From Omnitrophica WOR_2 bacterium RIFCSPHIGHO2_02_FULL_52_10 (lineage in GTDB: Bacteria > Omnitrophota > Gorgyraeia > Zapsychrales > Zapsychraceae): 11,724 nt of DNA. Below, piece after piece: positions 1 through 8,056 of the stretch (position 1 is its first letter; every line of letters starts with the position of its first letter). The notes below the pieces were generated by a model. It made no database searches and was not told where the DNA came from. It worked only from the letters and a program-made list of their open reading frames with translations. The stretch is from the NCBI GenBank assembly GCA_001805655.1, contig MHGR01000004.1, forward strand, positions 1-11,724, written 5' to 3'. Position numbers and translations under genes: made by a program.

Positions 1-1
1 T

Positions 2-946
2 CAGCACGCGCTCAAACGTCTCAAGCGGCAGGGTGTCTTGCTGGGGATCGTCAGCAAGAACGAAGAATCGGTGGCGCTGGAGGCCATCCGCCGCCATCCC
101 GAAATGGTCCTAAAGGAAGAGGATTTTACCGGCTGGAAAATCAATTGGGATGATAAGGCGAAGAATATCACCGAGCTGGCGGCGGAACTGAACCTGGGGC
201 TTCAATCGGTGGTCTTTATCGACGATAATCCGCTGGAGCGGGCCCGTGTGCGCGAGGCCCTTCCGGAGATTTTGGTCCCGGAATGGCCGCAGGATAAAAT
301 GCTGAGCCGCAAGACCCTGCAATCGTTGGCCTGTTTTGACAGTCCCAGCGTCACGGCCGAAGATCTCAAACGTTCCGAGATGTACGCGCAGGAACGGAAC
401 CGCAAAGACGCGTTGGCGCAGATCGGTTCCCCCGAAGATTGGCTGAAGAGTTTAAAGATCAAGGTCAATGTCGCGCCGTTATCCAAGACGAATTTGGCCA
501 GGACCGCGCAGCTCTTGAATAAGACCAATCAAATGAACCTGTCGACGCGCCGGATGACGGAGGCGGAGCTTCTGGCCTGGGCTGAGCATCCGTCGAGAAA
601 ATTATGGACGTTCCGCGTCATGGATAAGTTCGGGGATTCCGGTTTGACGGGGATCGCCAGCCTGGAAACGAACGGTTCGACCGCGCGCATTATCGATTTC
701 GTTTTAAGCTGCCGGGTCTTTGGACGCAAGATCGAGGACCTCATGTTTTATGTGCTCTATGCTCACGCGCAAAAGTGCCGCGTGAAAGAATTGCAGGCGA
801 AATATCTGCCGACACCCAAGAATAAGCCGTGCCTTGAATTCTTAAGACGTTTGGAATTAAAGGAGCGGGAACCTCATGTGTTCACCTGGGACATGAATCA
901 GGGCTGCGGGGCGCCTCAACTGCTGACGATGGAAAGCGAGGATTAG
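2..946 (+). CDS. FkbH-like HAD-IIIC family protein, 3' part (5' end outside window)
   Basis: The reading frame is open from base 2, so the gene starts upstream; 314 residues are visible. FkbH-type proteins use 1,3-bisphosphoglycerate and load a glyceryl group onto an acyl carrier protein thiol; others in polysaccharide loci are uncharacterised. Seen here: the HAD motif-II stretch GIVSKNEE (about bases 44-67), the acidic HAD motif FIDDNPLER (bases 215-241), then the family's NKTNQMNLSTRR segment (bases 518-553) and a GNAT-like C-terminal region with GDSGLTGI and a DFVLSCRVFGR block. The first HAD motif with the nucleophilic Asp lies outside the window, so catalytic competence cannot be judged. 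The stop is 4 bases before the MBOAT start, which implies one operon and a shared task in acyl-group supply. The family call is firm; the glyceryl substrate is inference. Confidence 0.9.
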   Translation, partial: QHALKRLKRQGVLLGIVSKNEESVALEAIRRHPEMVLKEEDFTGWKINWDDKAKNITELAAELNLGLQSVVFIDDNPLERARVREALPEILVPEWPQDKMLSRKTLQSLACFDSPSVTAEDLKRSEMYAQERNRKDALAQIGSPEDWLKSLKIKVNVAPLSKTNLARTAQLLNKTNQMNLSTRRMTEAELLAWAEHPSRKLWTFRVMDKFGDSGLTGIASLETNGSTARIIDFVLSCRVFGRKIEDLMFYVLYAHAQKCRVKELQAKYLPTPKNKPCLEFLRRLELKEREPHVFTWDMNQGCGAPQLLTMESED

Positions 947-950
947 CCCC

Positions 951-2390
951 ATGTTATTTAATTCTGTCAAATTTTTTATATTTTTAATTCCCGTATATCT
1001 GGTCTATCTTCGGCTGAACCACCGCTGGCAGAACCGGTTTTTGCTTTTGGCCAGCTATGTTTTTTACGCGTCCTGGGACTGGCGCTTTTTGTCCCTGATC
1101 CTGATCGCGACCGCCGTCGATTATTTTTGCGGGATCAAGATCTCCCGAAGCAATGACCCTGTTGTCCGCAAGCGGTTTTTGATCTTAAGCATTTGTTCGG
1201 GTCTGACCATCCTGGGATTCTTTAAGTATTTTAATTTTTTTACCACCAACATCGAAAGACTGTTAGGCGTCTTTGGAATAGACGCGGACCCGTTTCATTT
1301 CAATATCATCCTGCCGGTCGGAATCTCTTTTTACACCTTTCAGGCGATGAGCTACACCATCGATGTTTATCGCAAGGCGGTGAAGCATACGGACAATTTT
1401 GCTGATTTCGCCTTGTATGTCGCTTTTTTCCCCCAGCTGGTGGCCGGCCCCATCGAGCGGGCCAAAAACCTCCTTCCGCAGGTAATAAACTCCAGAAAGT
1501 TCCGGCTCGATCAATTTTACGAAGGATGTTTTCTGATCTTTTGGGGGCTGTTTTTAAAGGCCGTGATCGCGGACAATCTAGGCAAGCTGGTGGAACCCGT
1601 CTACGCGGTCACGGTGCCGCCTTTTAACGGCATGGAAGTTCTTTTCGCGACGTACGCGTTCACGTTTCAGATTTACTGCGACTTTGCCGGTTACAGCCAT
1701 ATCGCGCGCGGCCTGGGGAAGATCATGGGGTTTGAGCTGATGGTCAATTTCAACCTGCCGTTCTTTGTGACCAATATCCAGGATTATTGGAATAAATGGC
1801 ACATCAGCTTAAGCACGTGGCTGCGGGATTACCTGTATATTCCGCTTTTCAGCGGGCTTAGATTTTTGAAAGGGAACAGCCGGATTTTTGCCGCCTTGAT
1901 GATCACCATGACTCTAATCGGGCTCTGGCACGGCGCGGGCTGGAACTATATCATTTTCGGGGTTTACTACGGCCTTTTGCTGTGCTGCTACGTCCTGATC
2001 CGGGTGCATTGTCTTAATTGGATCAATCCGAAGTCCCGGTGGGGGCAGGCGCTGTGGTTTGCCGCGCGACTGGTTTTTATGTTCCATCTGGTTGTAATCG
2101 GCATGCTGCTTTTCCGTTCCGTCAACGGCATGGCCGTGGCCGTCTGCATGTTGCAGGCGCTTTTCACCGATTTTACAATGACCGAGAACGTCGTGCCGAT
2201 CCTCTCGAAGCTGGTTTATTTTACGTGGATCCTGCTTGCCGTTCAGATCTGGCAATACCGGACAAACGACCTGATGGCGGTCTATAAGGCGCAGCCAATG
2301 TTCAAAGTTATCTTTTACGCGATTTGTTTGTTTTACTTTTCGGTTTACGGAGTGACCAATGGGAACCAATTTATCTATTTCCAATTTTAA
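951..2390 (+). CDS. MBOAT family membrane-bound O-acyltransferase (AlgI/DltB-like)
   Basis: A 479-residue polytopic membrane protein, normal length for AlgI-type enzymes, which move an acyl group (acetyl in alginate) towards an extracytoplasmic polysaccharide. About ten hydrophobic segments run along the chain. Family blocks in order: LPVGISFYTFQAMSYTIDVY (about 121-140), QLVAGPIER (162-170), IYCDFAGYSHIARG (241-254), WNKWHISLSTWLRDYLYIPL (280-299) with His284, and GLWHGAGWN (324-332) with the invariant catalytic His327. The ATG is preceded by GAGGA at 938-942 with 8-base spacing. It lies 4 bases after the FkbH-like gene, and its 3' end overlaps the SGNH-like gene by 32 bases, so translational coupling of all three is likely. 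The true acyl donor is unknown; acetyl is the default for the family, and the neighbour makes a glyceryl or other hydroxyacyl group possible. Confidence 0.95.
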   Translation: MLFNSVKFFIFLIPVYLVYLRLNHRWQNRFLLLASYVFYASWDWRFLSLILIATAVDYFCGIKISRSNDPVVRKRFLILSICSGLTILGFFKYFNFFTTNIERLLGVFGIDADPFHFNIILPVGISFYTFQAMSYTIDVYRKAVKHTDNFADFALYVAFFPQLVAGPIERAKNLLPQVINSRKFRLDQFYEGCFLIFWGLFLKAVIADNLGKLVEPVYAVTVPPFNGMEVLFATYAFTFQIYCDFAGYSHIARGLGKIMGFELMVNFNLPFFVTNIQDYWNKWHISLSTWLRDYLYIPLFSGLRFLKGNSRIFAALMITMTLIGLWHGAGWNYIIFGVYYGLLLCCYVLIRVHCLNWINPKSRWGQALWFAARLVFMFHLVVIGMLLFRSVNGMAVAVCMLQALFTDFTMTENVVPILSKLVYFTWILLAVQIWQYRTNDLMAVYKAQPMFKVIFYAICLFYFSVYGVTNGNQFIYFQF

Positions 2391-3417
2391 ACGATGGCCT
2401 TGGCCGTTTATGGCCGGCCTGCTTTTGTTTATCCTGCTGCAGGTCGGCCTGGAGCGCAGCGCGGGCTTTTGGCGCTATGTCGAGCGCAATGGCCGCTTCC
2501 ACTTCGACGACGCCCTGCGCTTTGAAAGCGTCTTGCGCGGCATTCCCCGGCAGACGCCGTTTAAAAAGGTTTTTTTGATCGGAACAAGCCAGGCACGCGA
2601 GGACATCGATGTCGCGTATCTTAACGAGCAATTCAAGGATCGCAACATCCGTTTCTATGATCTGGGGGTCATCGGGACCTTTTATCCGGTCGATCTTTAT
2701 ATGCTGAAAGACCGTCTCATCGCGGCCCGGCCGGACGCGATTTTCTACACGCCGTTCGTCGAGACGTTTTACACGCCGTATAAGATCCAGCCCGTCAATA
2801 ACCTGGAATATTATTTTAACCCGAATATCCTCCCGTATTTGGCCAAACACCTGCGCAGGGAAGATTATGACAAGGATTTCCGGGGGGATTTCCTGGACGT
2901 GTTCGCCGGTTCATTCTCGCTGTTTTACAGGTTCCGCAATCATTTCGATGAGATCTTTTATGCGAGTTTCAAGTATTCCCTGGGAGTAGAGAAACGCCCT
3001 CTGCCCATGGATTCGTTTTTCACGGAACCGTATCCGGATTCCTATTTTGAGAAACAAATCGAAAAATACAAGAAAGAACAGCGTTATCGGTACACCCGGT
3101 ATACGGATTTGTATCAAGACCTGTTCGATGTTTTTGCCAGGGACGTTGTTGCCCATGACATCCGATTGATCGTTTCCGGCTGCCCGCTGCACCCCCTGTT
3201 TCCCAAGATATGCTCTCCTCAGGTCTTGGAGGGCTATGATGATTTTTTGACGGAGCAATCCCGGCGGATCGGCTTTACTTTCGCTCCGCATGCCGAACTT
3301 CCTCCATTTGCCGCGGAGGAATTCAATGACTTCACGCACTTAACAAGGGCCGGGCGCGCGCGGTACACGCGGTATTTGATTGACTACTTTGAGAGGGAAC
3401 TTGAGACCCTTAAATGA
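2359..3417 (+). CDS. Membrane-anchored SGNH/DltD/AlgJ-like protein, MBOAT partner
   Basis: A 352-residue protein with a positively charged N-terminus and one hydrophobic segment (about 16-30), consistent with a signal anchor and an exported catalytic domain. The segment VFLIGTSQAR (71-80) resembles the GxS block of the SGNH/DltD/AlgJ group, with Ser77 as candidate nucleophile. Near the C-terminus FNDFTHLTRAGRARY carries Asp324 and His327 in a DxxH arrangement, the usual SGNH catalytic pair. Such proteins accompany MBOAT enzymes and finish acyl transfer to the polysaccharide or hydrolyse it. The chosen ATG overlaps the MBOAT end by 32 bases and has GGAG at 2349-2352, 6 bases upstream, which supports this start. 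Whether it is a transferase or an esterase cannot be told; overall similarity to named families is weak by eye, so the call rests on motifs and position. Confidence 0.75.
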   Translation: MGTNLSISNFKRWPWPFMAGLLLFILLQVGLERSAGFWRYVERNGRFHFDDALRFESVLRGIPRQTPFKKVFLIGTSQAREDIDVAYLNEQFKDRNIRFYDLGVIGTFYPVDLYMLKDRLIAARPDAIFYTPFVETFYTPYKIQPVNNLEYYFNPNILPYLAKHLRREDYDKDFRGDFLDVFAGSFSLFYRFRNHFDEIFYASFKYSLGVEKRPLPMDSFFTEPYPDSYFEKQIEKYKKEQRYRYTRYTDLYQDLFDVFARDVVAHDIRLIVSGCPLHPLFPKICSPQVLEGYDDFLTEQSRRIGFTFAPHAELPPFAAEEFNDFTHLTRAGRARYTRYLIDYFERELETLK

Positions 3418-3447
3418 AGAAAATCCAGATCATAAGGAATAAGCGAT

Positions 3448-4707
3448 ATGAGTTTTAAAGTTTTGCATACGGTAGGATTATATCATCCATCGTTAGGTGG
3501 AAATGAAATACAAGCCAAGATGATTTCTGAATATATGGTCAAACGCGGCGAACGGGTTTTTGTTTTCACGTCCGATGCTACAAATTTGTACGAAGTCGAT
3601 GATGCTGAGCGAAAACATAAACTCCCCAAAAAGGAAGTTATTGACGGGGTGGCAGTAAGACGGTTTAGGGCATACTATGGCGTACAATCCTTCGTGTTAA
3701 ATCGTATGGAGAGAATAAGGGGGGGGTATCGTTTAAAGTCAATTCTGGTTGGAGATGCGGATGAGATGTGGCGTCATGGGCCGTTTTTGCCGGGCATGTT
3801 GGGGGCGATCGGATGGCTAAGGCCGGATATTATGCTTTCCATTAACACCTATCTCATGCACACGTATTTTTGCTATCTGGCCAAAAAGCTTTTTGGTATT
3901 CCCTGGGTAATTAGTCCCACATCTCATTTGACACAGGAATGGTATATTTCCGCTCTCAATATAAGAATGTTGAATGCCGCGGATCATATTGTGGCATCAA
4001 CGGAATTTGAGCGCAAGTTCATAGCCGAAAGGATCAGTGATCCGGCCAAAGTTTCGGTGATAGGCCACGGCCTGGAGCCGGAAAAGTTTTTGGCAAAAGA
4101 TGGTAAGGCTTACCGAAAAGGTTTGGGCATAGGGGCCGAACCGGTTGTTTTTTTCGTTGGCCGCCGGGATTTACGCAAAGGGGTGGCAACGGTACTGAAA
4201 GCCATGGACCGGGTTTGGGATTCCTGTCCCCAAGCCAAGCTCATTTTGGCCGGTAATAATTACTATGACAATGAGCCGGTCATCCAGGGGGTCAAGGACC
4301 GCATCAGCCCGGCGAAACGCGCGAACCTTATTGAGATCCGGAATTTCTCTGATGACGAAAAATATGAGATTTTCAATGCCGGGGACATTTTTGTGATGCC
4401 CTCATGCATTGATTCGTTTGGTTTCGTTTATCTTGAAGCCTGGATTTGCGGCAAACCCGTCATTGCCTGTCGGAACACGGCCCAGGAAACATTTATGGAG
4501 GAGGGCAAAGACTGCTTATTGGTGGATTATGATAATCCGCGGCAATTATCGACGATGATAATCCAATTGATTGAAAATAAAGAATTGCAGAAACGGCTGG
4601 GCGAAAACGGAAAAGCAAAGGTGCTCAAGCAATATACATGGGATAAGATTGTCAAGAGTTACCATGAATTATATCAAAAGATTCTCGTTAGTAAAAAGAA
4701 AGTTTGA
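3448..4707 (+). CDS. Glycosyltransferase family 4 (GT-B fold)
   Basis: A 419-residue GT-B glycosyltransferase that would transfer a sugar from a nucleotide-activated donor to the growing glycan at the cytoplasmic membrane face. The N-terminal half has HPSLGGNEIQ (13-22), the glycine-rich acceptor-side loop typical of GT4. The C-terminal half has VFFVGRRDLRKG (234-245) and SCIDSFGFVYLEAWICGKPV (319-338), the donor-binding region. In that region the EX7E motif appears as Asp322...Glu330, a variant I would not call inactivating. AAGGAA at 3434-3439 lies 8 bases before the ATG. It follows the SGNH-like gene by 30 bases and precedes the GT2 by a single base. The 5' third is more AT-rich than the rest: hand counts give 35-45% GC over 3481-3720 against about 53% over 4141-4260. 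Donor sugar and linkage are unknown. Confidence 0.93.
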   Translation: MSFKVLHTVGLYHPSLGGNEIQAKMISEYMVKRGERVFVFTSDATNLYEVDDAERKHKLPKKEVIDGVAVRRFRAYYGVQSFVLNRMERIRGGYRLKSILVGDADEMWRHGPFLPGMLGAIGWLRPDIMLSINTYLMHTYFCYLAKKLFGIPWVISPTSHLTQEWYISALNIRMLNAADHIVASTEFERKFIAERISDPAKVSVIGHGLEPEKFLAKDGKAYRKGLGIGAEPVVFFVGRRDLRKGVATVLKAMDRVWDSCPQAKLILAGNNYYDNEPVIQGVKDRISPAKRANLIEIRNFSDDEKYEIFNAGDIFVMPSCIDSFGFVYLEAWICGKPVIACRNTAQETFMEEGKDCLLVDYDNPRQLSTMIIQLIENKELQKRLGENGKAKVLKQYTWDKIVKSYHELYQKILVSKKKV

Positions 4708-4708
4708 T

Positions 4709-5737
4709 ATGCGGAACCCTCGCGTAAGTATTGTTCTTATCAACTGGAATTGTTATCAGGACACGGCTGAGTGCGTCGCGGCGCTGCGGAAGAGCGCGTA
4801 CCGGAACTTCGAGATTGTTGTCGTGGACAACGCGTCCACCGACGGCTCGGCGGAAAGAATTGAAAAAGAGATCCGGGGGATCATCCTGATCAAGAGCAGG
4901 GACAATCTCGGCTGGGCCGGGGGGACCAATCTAGGGGTGCGGGACGCGTTGAAGAGGGGAGCGGATTACGTCCTGCTGCTGAACGCCGACGCCTTTGTGG
5001 AACCGGACGCGATCGAGAAAATGGTGGCGAAAGCGGAGTCGTCACCGGATATCGGCCTGGTCAGCGCTGCTTTGTATTATTATAAGTCCAGACGCTTACA
5101 GCATTGTGGGGCGGAGATCGATTGGGAACATTGCAAGATCAAGGAAACCCTTGATATCAACAAGACAAATTCTTTATCATCAGATCGACTTTGGATATGG
5201 TTTACGGCTGCTTTGGTCAATCGCAAGGTCATAGATGCCGTTGGGTTCTTTGAGGAGCGGTATTTCTGCTACTGTGAAGATCAGGAATATTCTATTCGGG
5301 CCCAGCGGGCCGGATTTAGGATAGCGGTGGCGCAGGATGCCAAGGTGTTCCATCGATGCCATGAGATCGATGTGGGAGGGTTCGATAAATTACCCCTTTA
5401 TTTTTATTTTTATGTGACGCGCAATGATCTTTTCTTTTTCAGGAAGTACAGCCCCAAGAAAATCCGCTTTTACCGTAATTATCTGAAGAAAATTATCACG
5501 GGTGTCGCCTATAAACAAAAGGAAGGTATGGGGGATGTTGTTGACGCGTATTTAGACGGCCTTTATTGCGGATTCAAGGGCATTGACGGGCGCTGGGATA
5601 AAGCAAAAAAGATGCCTCGATGGATAAGGAAATTCATTGTCTCCCATCCGAATTTTTGTTTGGACATGTTGAACGGTGATGTCATGAAAATTCTCAAATC
5701 AAGATTCCATGTGAATACGGCAACGGGCATAAATTAA
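4709..5737 (+). CDS. Glycosyltransferase family 2 (WbbL/rhamnosyltransferase-like)
   Basis: A 342-residue GT-A enzyme of the COG1216 type, often involved in rhamnose or related sugar transfer onto lipid-linked glycans. Motifs: VSIVLINWN (6-14), VVVDNASTDGS (37-47), NLGWAGGTNLG (66-76), the metal-binding DxD equivalent LLNADAF (90-96), and FCYCEDQEYSIRAQRAG (186-202) with Glu190-Asp191 as the likely catalytic base region. I chose the ATG at 4709 because family members begin a few residues before VSIV; it is one base after the previous stop and has no strong Shine-Dalgarno, so re-initiation is likely. An in-frame ATG at 4664 would add 15 residues. Base composition is odd: about 60% GC over 4741-5040, falling to about 44% over 5101-5520 by hand count. 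Specificity cannot be read from sequence. Confidence 0.93.
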   Translation: MRNPRVSIVLINWNCYQDTAECVAALRKSAYRNFEIVVVDNASTDGSAERIEKEIRGIILIKSRDNLGWAGGTNLGVRDALKRGADYVLLLNADAFVEPDAIEKMVAKAESSPDIGLVSAALYYYKSRRLQHCGAEIDWEHCKIKETLDINKTNSLSSDRLWIWFTAALVNRKVIDAVGFFEERYFCYCEDQEYSIRAQRAGFRIAVAQDAKVFHRCHEIDVGGFDKLPLYFYFYVTRNDLFFFRKYSPKKIRFYRNYLKKIITGVAYKQKEGMGDVVDAYLDGLYCGFKGIDGRWDKAKKMPRWIRKFIVSHPNFCLDMLNGDVMKILKSRFHVNTATGIN

Positions 5738-6946
5738 ATGATGGATGATGGCATGAGACATTACGTCTTTCTGCGTGTTTTCAAAAAAAAGTGCGGCTGG
5801 GGCGGGTTCGAAAAGATGCTGCTGGATTATTTTGAGCGGACGGATTATTCAAAAGTGCGCATAACATTTGTGACTAATCTTGACATCCATTCTGAGCGGT
5901 TTCGCCAGAAAGGGCTTCCGGTTGAAGTAAAGCTTTTTCCTTTGGATAACCCGGGAAACCCGTATATGCCGTTGCGGGATCGATATCATTTTTTGAAGTC
6001 ACTTAAACCAGACGTAGTAGTTTTGGCCCAGGGGGCGTTTGTTGATTTTATTCTTCCGGACTTTTTGGCCGCTTTTATGGTTTCGCGGGGTCGGCTATAT
6101 TCTCTGGAAGTGCTGGGCGCCCCTGAACCCCCGGTTCGAAGCAGCAGGAAATTCCTCGGGTTTATACCCGGGATGGGCTTGTGGTGGTATAAGCGCGTTT
6201 TACCATGCGGATTAAAAGGGTGGCTGTGCCGGTATAATATTTGCAACAGTCACGATGTGAGAAACAGGTTGATCGATTGGTATGGATACCCCAAACATAA
6301 GACCGTCACGATTTATCATGGGGTGGATTTAACGGCCTTTACCCCGGATTCCGAAGCAAAGGCGCGTTTACGCGAGCAGTGGGGAATCGGGGCCGCGAAC
6401 AAGGTCATCATTTCAACCGCGCGCTTTTCGCCGGAAAAATGCATCGACCGGCTGATCGACGCTTTCGGTGAATTGTCCGATTTCACCGGGGTCTGGTTAT
6501 TCTTGGTCGGAGATGGGCCCCTGAAAAATGACCTGGAAAAATTGGCTGCTCAAAAGCGGAACGCCGGCCGGATTGTTTTTGCCGGTTTCCAGGAGCGCGT
6601 GGTTGATTTTTTAAGGATGAGCGATATTTTCGCTTTGCCTTCGGATATCGAAGGGCTTTCAAATGCCATGATGGAAGCCATGGCCGTGGGGTTGATTCCG
6701 GTCGTGACCGATGTTCCGGGAGCGGGAGAAACCATTCGAAACGGCGTCGACGGGTTTATCGTAGAGAGGACTTCCGTCGCGGTATGCGCGGGCTTAAAAA
6801 AAGCCTTGGCGCTGCCGGAGGGGGAGGCCTTAAAGATGTCATCTGAGGCCCGCGGTTCTATTCAAAAGAAATTTAACGTGGAAAACGGCGCGCGGGAAGC
6901 GCTGCGTGCCTTGGGGATCCCGCACCTCCCGATGCCGGCCATGTAA
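5738..6946 (+). CDS. Glycosyltransferase family 4 (GT-B fold)
   Basis: A 402-residue GT4 enzyme for a further step in glycan assembly at the cytoplasmic face. The N-terminal Rossmann half starts with RHYVFLRVF and a GWGGFEKML loop (20-28). The donor half has VIISTARFSPEKCIDRLIDA (223-242), FLVGDGPL (255-262), VFAGFQERV (280-288) and PSDIEGLSNAMMEAMAVG (301-318), a textbook EX7E motif with Glu305 and Glu313, then VPGAGETIRNGVDGF (326-340). The ATG directly follows the previous stop codon with no gap. In-frame ATGs at 5741 and 5753 are also possible, and the one at 5753 gives the most typical N-terminus (MRHYVFL). It is the last gene of the first tight block; a 136-base gap follows. The sugar donor is unknown. 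Confidence 0.93.
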   Translation: MMDDGMRHYVFLRVFKKKCGWGGFEKMLLDYFERTDYSKVRITFVTNLDIHSERFRQKGLPVEVKLFPLDNPGNPYMPLRDRYHFLKSLKPDVVVLAQGAFVDFILPDFLAAFMVSRGRLYSLEVLGAPEPPVRSSRKFLGFIPGMGLWWYKRVLPCGLKGWLCRYNICNSHDVRNRLIDWYGYPKHKTVTIYHGVDLTAFTPDSEAKARLREQWGIGAANKVIISTARFSPEKCIDRLIDAFGELSDFTGVWLFLVGDGPLKNDLEKLAAQKRNAGRIVFAGFQERVVDFLRMSDIFALPSDIEGLSNAMMEAMAVGLIPVVTDVPGAGETIRNGVDGFIVERTSVAVCAGLKKALALPEGEALKMSSEARGSIQKKFNVENGAREALRALGIPHLPMPAM

Positions 6947-7082
6947 AGGTAATGTCAAAAATAATTTGAACGATGCAAAATGCCATCCAGGGAAATTAGG
7001 AGACGTTGTATATAAATAGTTCTATGCCAGACTGATATGAGTAAATTGAGATTGATGTATCTATAAAATAGGGAGAACTAAA
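6947..7082 (+). promoter_or_regulatory. AT-rich gap before the export genes, possible promoter region
   Basis: These 136 bases separate the glycosyltransferase block from the permease gene and form the only sizeable break before it. They hold no ORF of note. TATAAA-like strings sit at 7011-7016 and 7062-7067, but neither has a convincing TTGACA-like partner at 16-18 bases, and the second is too close to the ribosome-binding site GGGAGA (7071-7076, 6 bases before the ATG at 7083). No terminator hairpin with a T-run is visible, so read-through from upstream is equally possible. Confidence 0.25.
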
Positions 7083-7868
7083 ATGTTTAAAGCGATGAGG
7101 GAAATTTTCAATTACCGTGATTTATTATTCATGCTCACCACGCGGGATTTACGGGTCAGGTATAAGCAGGCCGCCATGGGGTTCCTATGGGCCGTATTTA
7201 TGCCTATTATCGCGGTGTGCGCCGGCATTTTGATTAAAAAAGCCATGGCGGTTGTCGCGCAGCGGCCGCTGGAGATCGACGCCATCGTGTCCATTACCGT
7301 CAAGACCCTGCCGTACACATTCTTTATCAGCTCGATCCGCTTCGCGGTACAGGCTTTGGTGGGCAACAGCTCTTTGGTCACGAAGATCTACTTTCCCCGG
7401 GCGGTTTTGGTCTTGTCCTCGATCTTTGCCTGCATGTTCGATTTTTGCGTGGCGGCGGCCGTTGTCGTCATTCTCTTGACCGTTTTCAAGGTGGGTGTGA
7501 GCATCTACCTGTTATGGGCGCCGTTTTTACTGCTTCTTTTGGTCCTTTTTACGTTCGGCCTGGGGTTGATCTTGTCTTCCGCCAACCTGTTTTTCCGGGA
7601 CGTCAAGTATGTGGTTGAGATCATCCTCATGTTCGGGATTTTTTTCACGCCGGTCTTTTTCAGCGCGAGCGATTTCGGCAAATGGGAACCCCTTATGCTG
7701 ATCAACCCGATAGGGAGCATCCTGGAAACACTCAACCGGGTTGTCGTCCTGCATCAGATGCCGGACCTGTTCTGGTTGAGTTACGCGACCCTTGCCACGG
7801 CGGCGATATTTACTCTGGGAATGACTGTTTTTCATAAAATGGAGCCGCTGTTTGCGGAGAATATTTAG
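7083..7868 (+). CDS. wzm: ABC-2 type polysaccharide export permease (Wzm-like)
   Basis: A 261-residue integral membrane protein of the Wzm/KpsM/TagG class that forms, as a dimer, the channel moving lipid-linked polysaccharide across the inner membrane. The family signature starts with RDLRVRYKQAAMGFLWAVFM (21-40) on the cytoplasmic helix entering the first membrane span. Then come NSSLVTKIYFPRAVLVLSS (95-113), about six membrane segments, and the LFFRDVKYVVEIILMFGIFF (169-188) block with TPVFF. Length is normal. GGGAGA at 7071-7076 supports the ATG. Its ATPase partner is normally the next gene, often overlapping; here it lies 610 bases downstream because of the intervening GIY-YIG/repeat cassette. 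The gene symbol reflects function and pairing with a Wzt-type ATPase; TagG-like nomenclature would be equally valid. Confidence 0.93.
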   Translation: MFKAMREIFNYRDLLFMLTTRDLRVRYKQAAMGFLWAVFMPIIAVCAGILIKKAMAVVAQRPLEIDAIVSITVKTLPYTFFISSIRFAVQALVGNSSLVTKIYFPRAVLVLSSIFACMFDFCVAAAVVVILLTVFKVGVSIYLLWAPFLLLLLVLFTFGLGLILSSANLFFRDVKYVVEIILMFGIFFTPVFFSASDFGKWEPLMLINPIGSILETLNRVVVLHQMPDLFWLSYATLATAAIFTLGMTVFHKMEPLFAENI

Positions 7869-7870
7869 TC

Positions 7871-7908
7871 AGTTGGCGAGTTTCGGGTTACGAGTTGACG
7901 AGTTTCGG
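7871..7908. repeat. Degenerate octamer minisatellite, AGTT core
   Basis: Directly after the permease stop codon the sequence can be cut into 8-base units with an AGTT core: AGTTGGCG (7871-7878), AGTTTCGG (7879-7886), a shortened 6-base unit GTTACG (7887-7892), AGTTGACG (7893-7900) and AGTTTCGG (7901-7908). It can equally be seen as a 22-base repeat whose first 16 bases differ at one position. It is non-coding, and its function is unknown. Confidence 0.7.
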
Positions 7909-7931
7909 GATGCTGGGATAACAGAAATATC

Positions 7932-7968
7932 GTCATTGCGAGGAGCCCAGAGGGCGACGAAGCAATCT
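7932..7968 (+). repeat. Left REP-like palindromic repeat
   Basis: An imperfect hairpin: ATTGC at the left pairs with GCAAT at the right, and the centre GCCC-AGA-GGGC forms a tight stem. The outer ends GTCATTGCGAG and CGAAGCAATCT match the inverted right copy. No T-run follows, so a classical terminator is unlikely. Confidence 0.8.
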
Positions 7969-8056
7969 TTAAGTTTTAAATGATTTTGGAAGAACGAGTA
8001 CGAAGCAGTCACAAAACAGCGATAGCATATTGCATTCAAAATGATAATGGCGCATT

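Noticed and set aside
1914..2384. Long minus-strand ORF (156 residues) across the MBOAT 3' half
   Set aside because: It lies fully inside a well-supported MBOAT gene, has no recognisable motif, and its composition looks like the complement of membrane-protein codons.
3448..4707. GT4 inactivation because EX7E reads DX7E
   Set aside because: Asp at the first position within DSFGFVYLE is a common variant in this glycosyltransferase group and the rest of the fold is intact.
4571..4708. N-terminal extension of the GT2 gene from ATG 4571
   Set aside because: It would overlap the GT4 gene by more than 130 bases and adds residues not seen in GT2 proteins, which start just before VSIVLINWN.
7871..7908. 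CRISPR-like array
   Set aside because: Units are only 8 bases with no spacers, and no cas genes are present.
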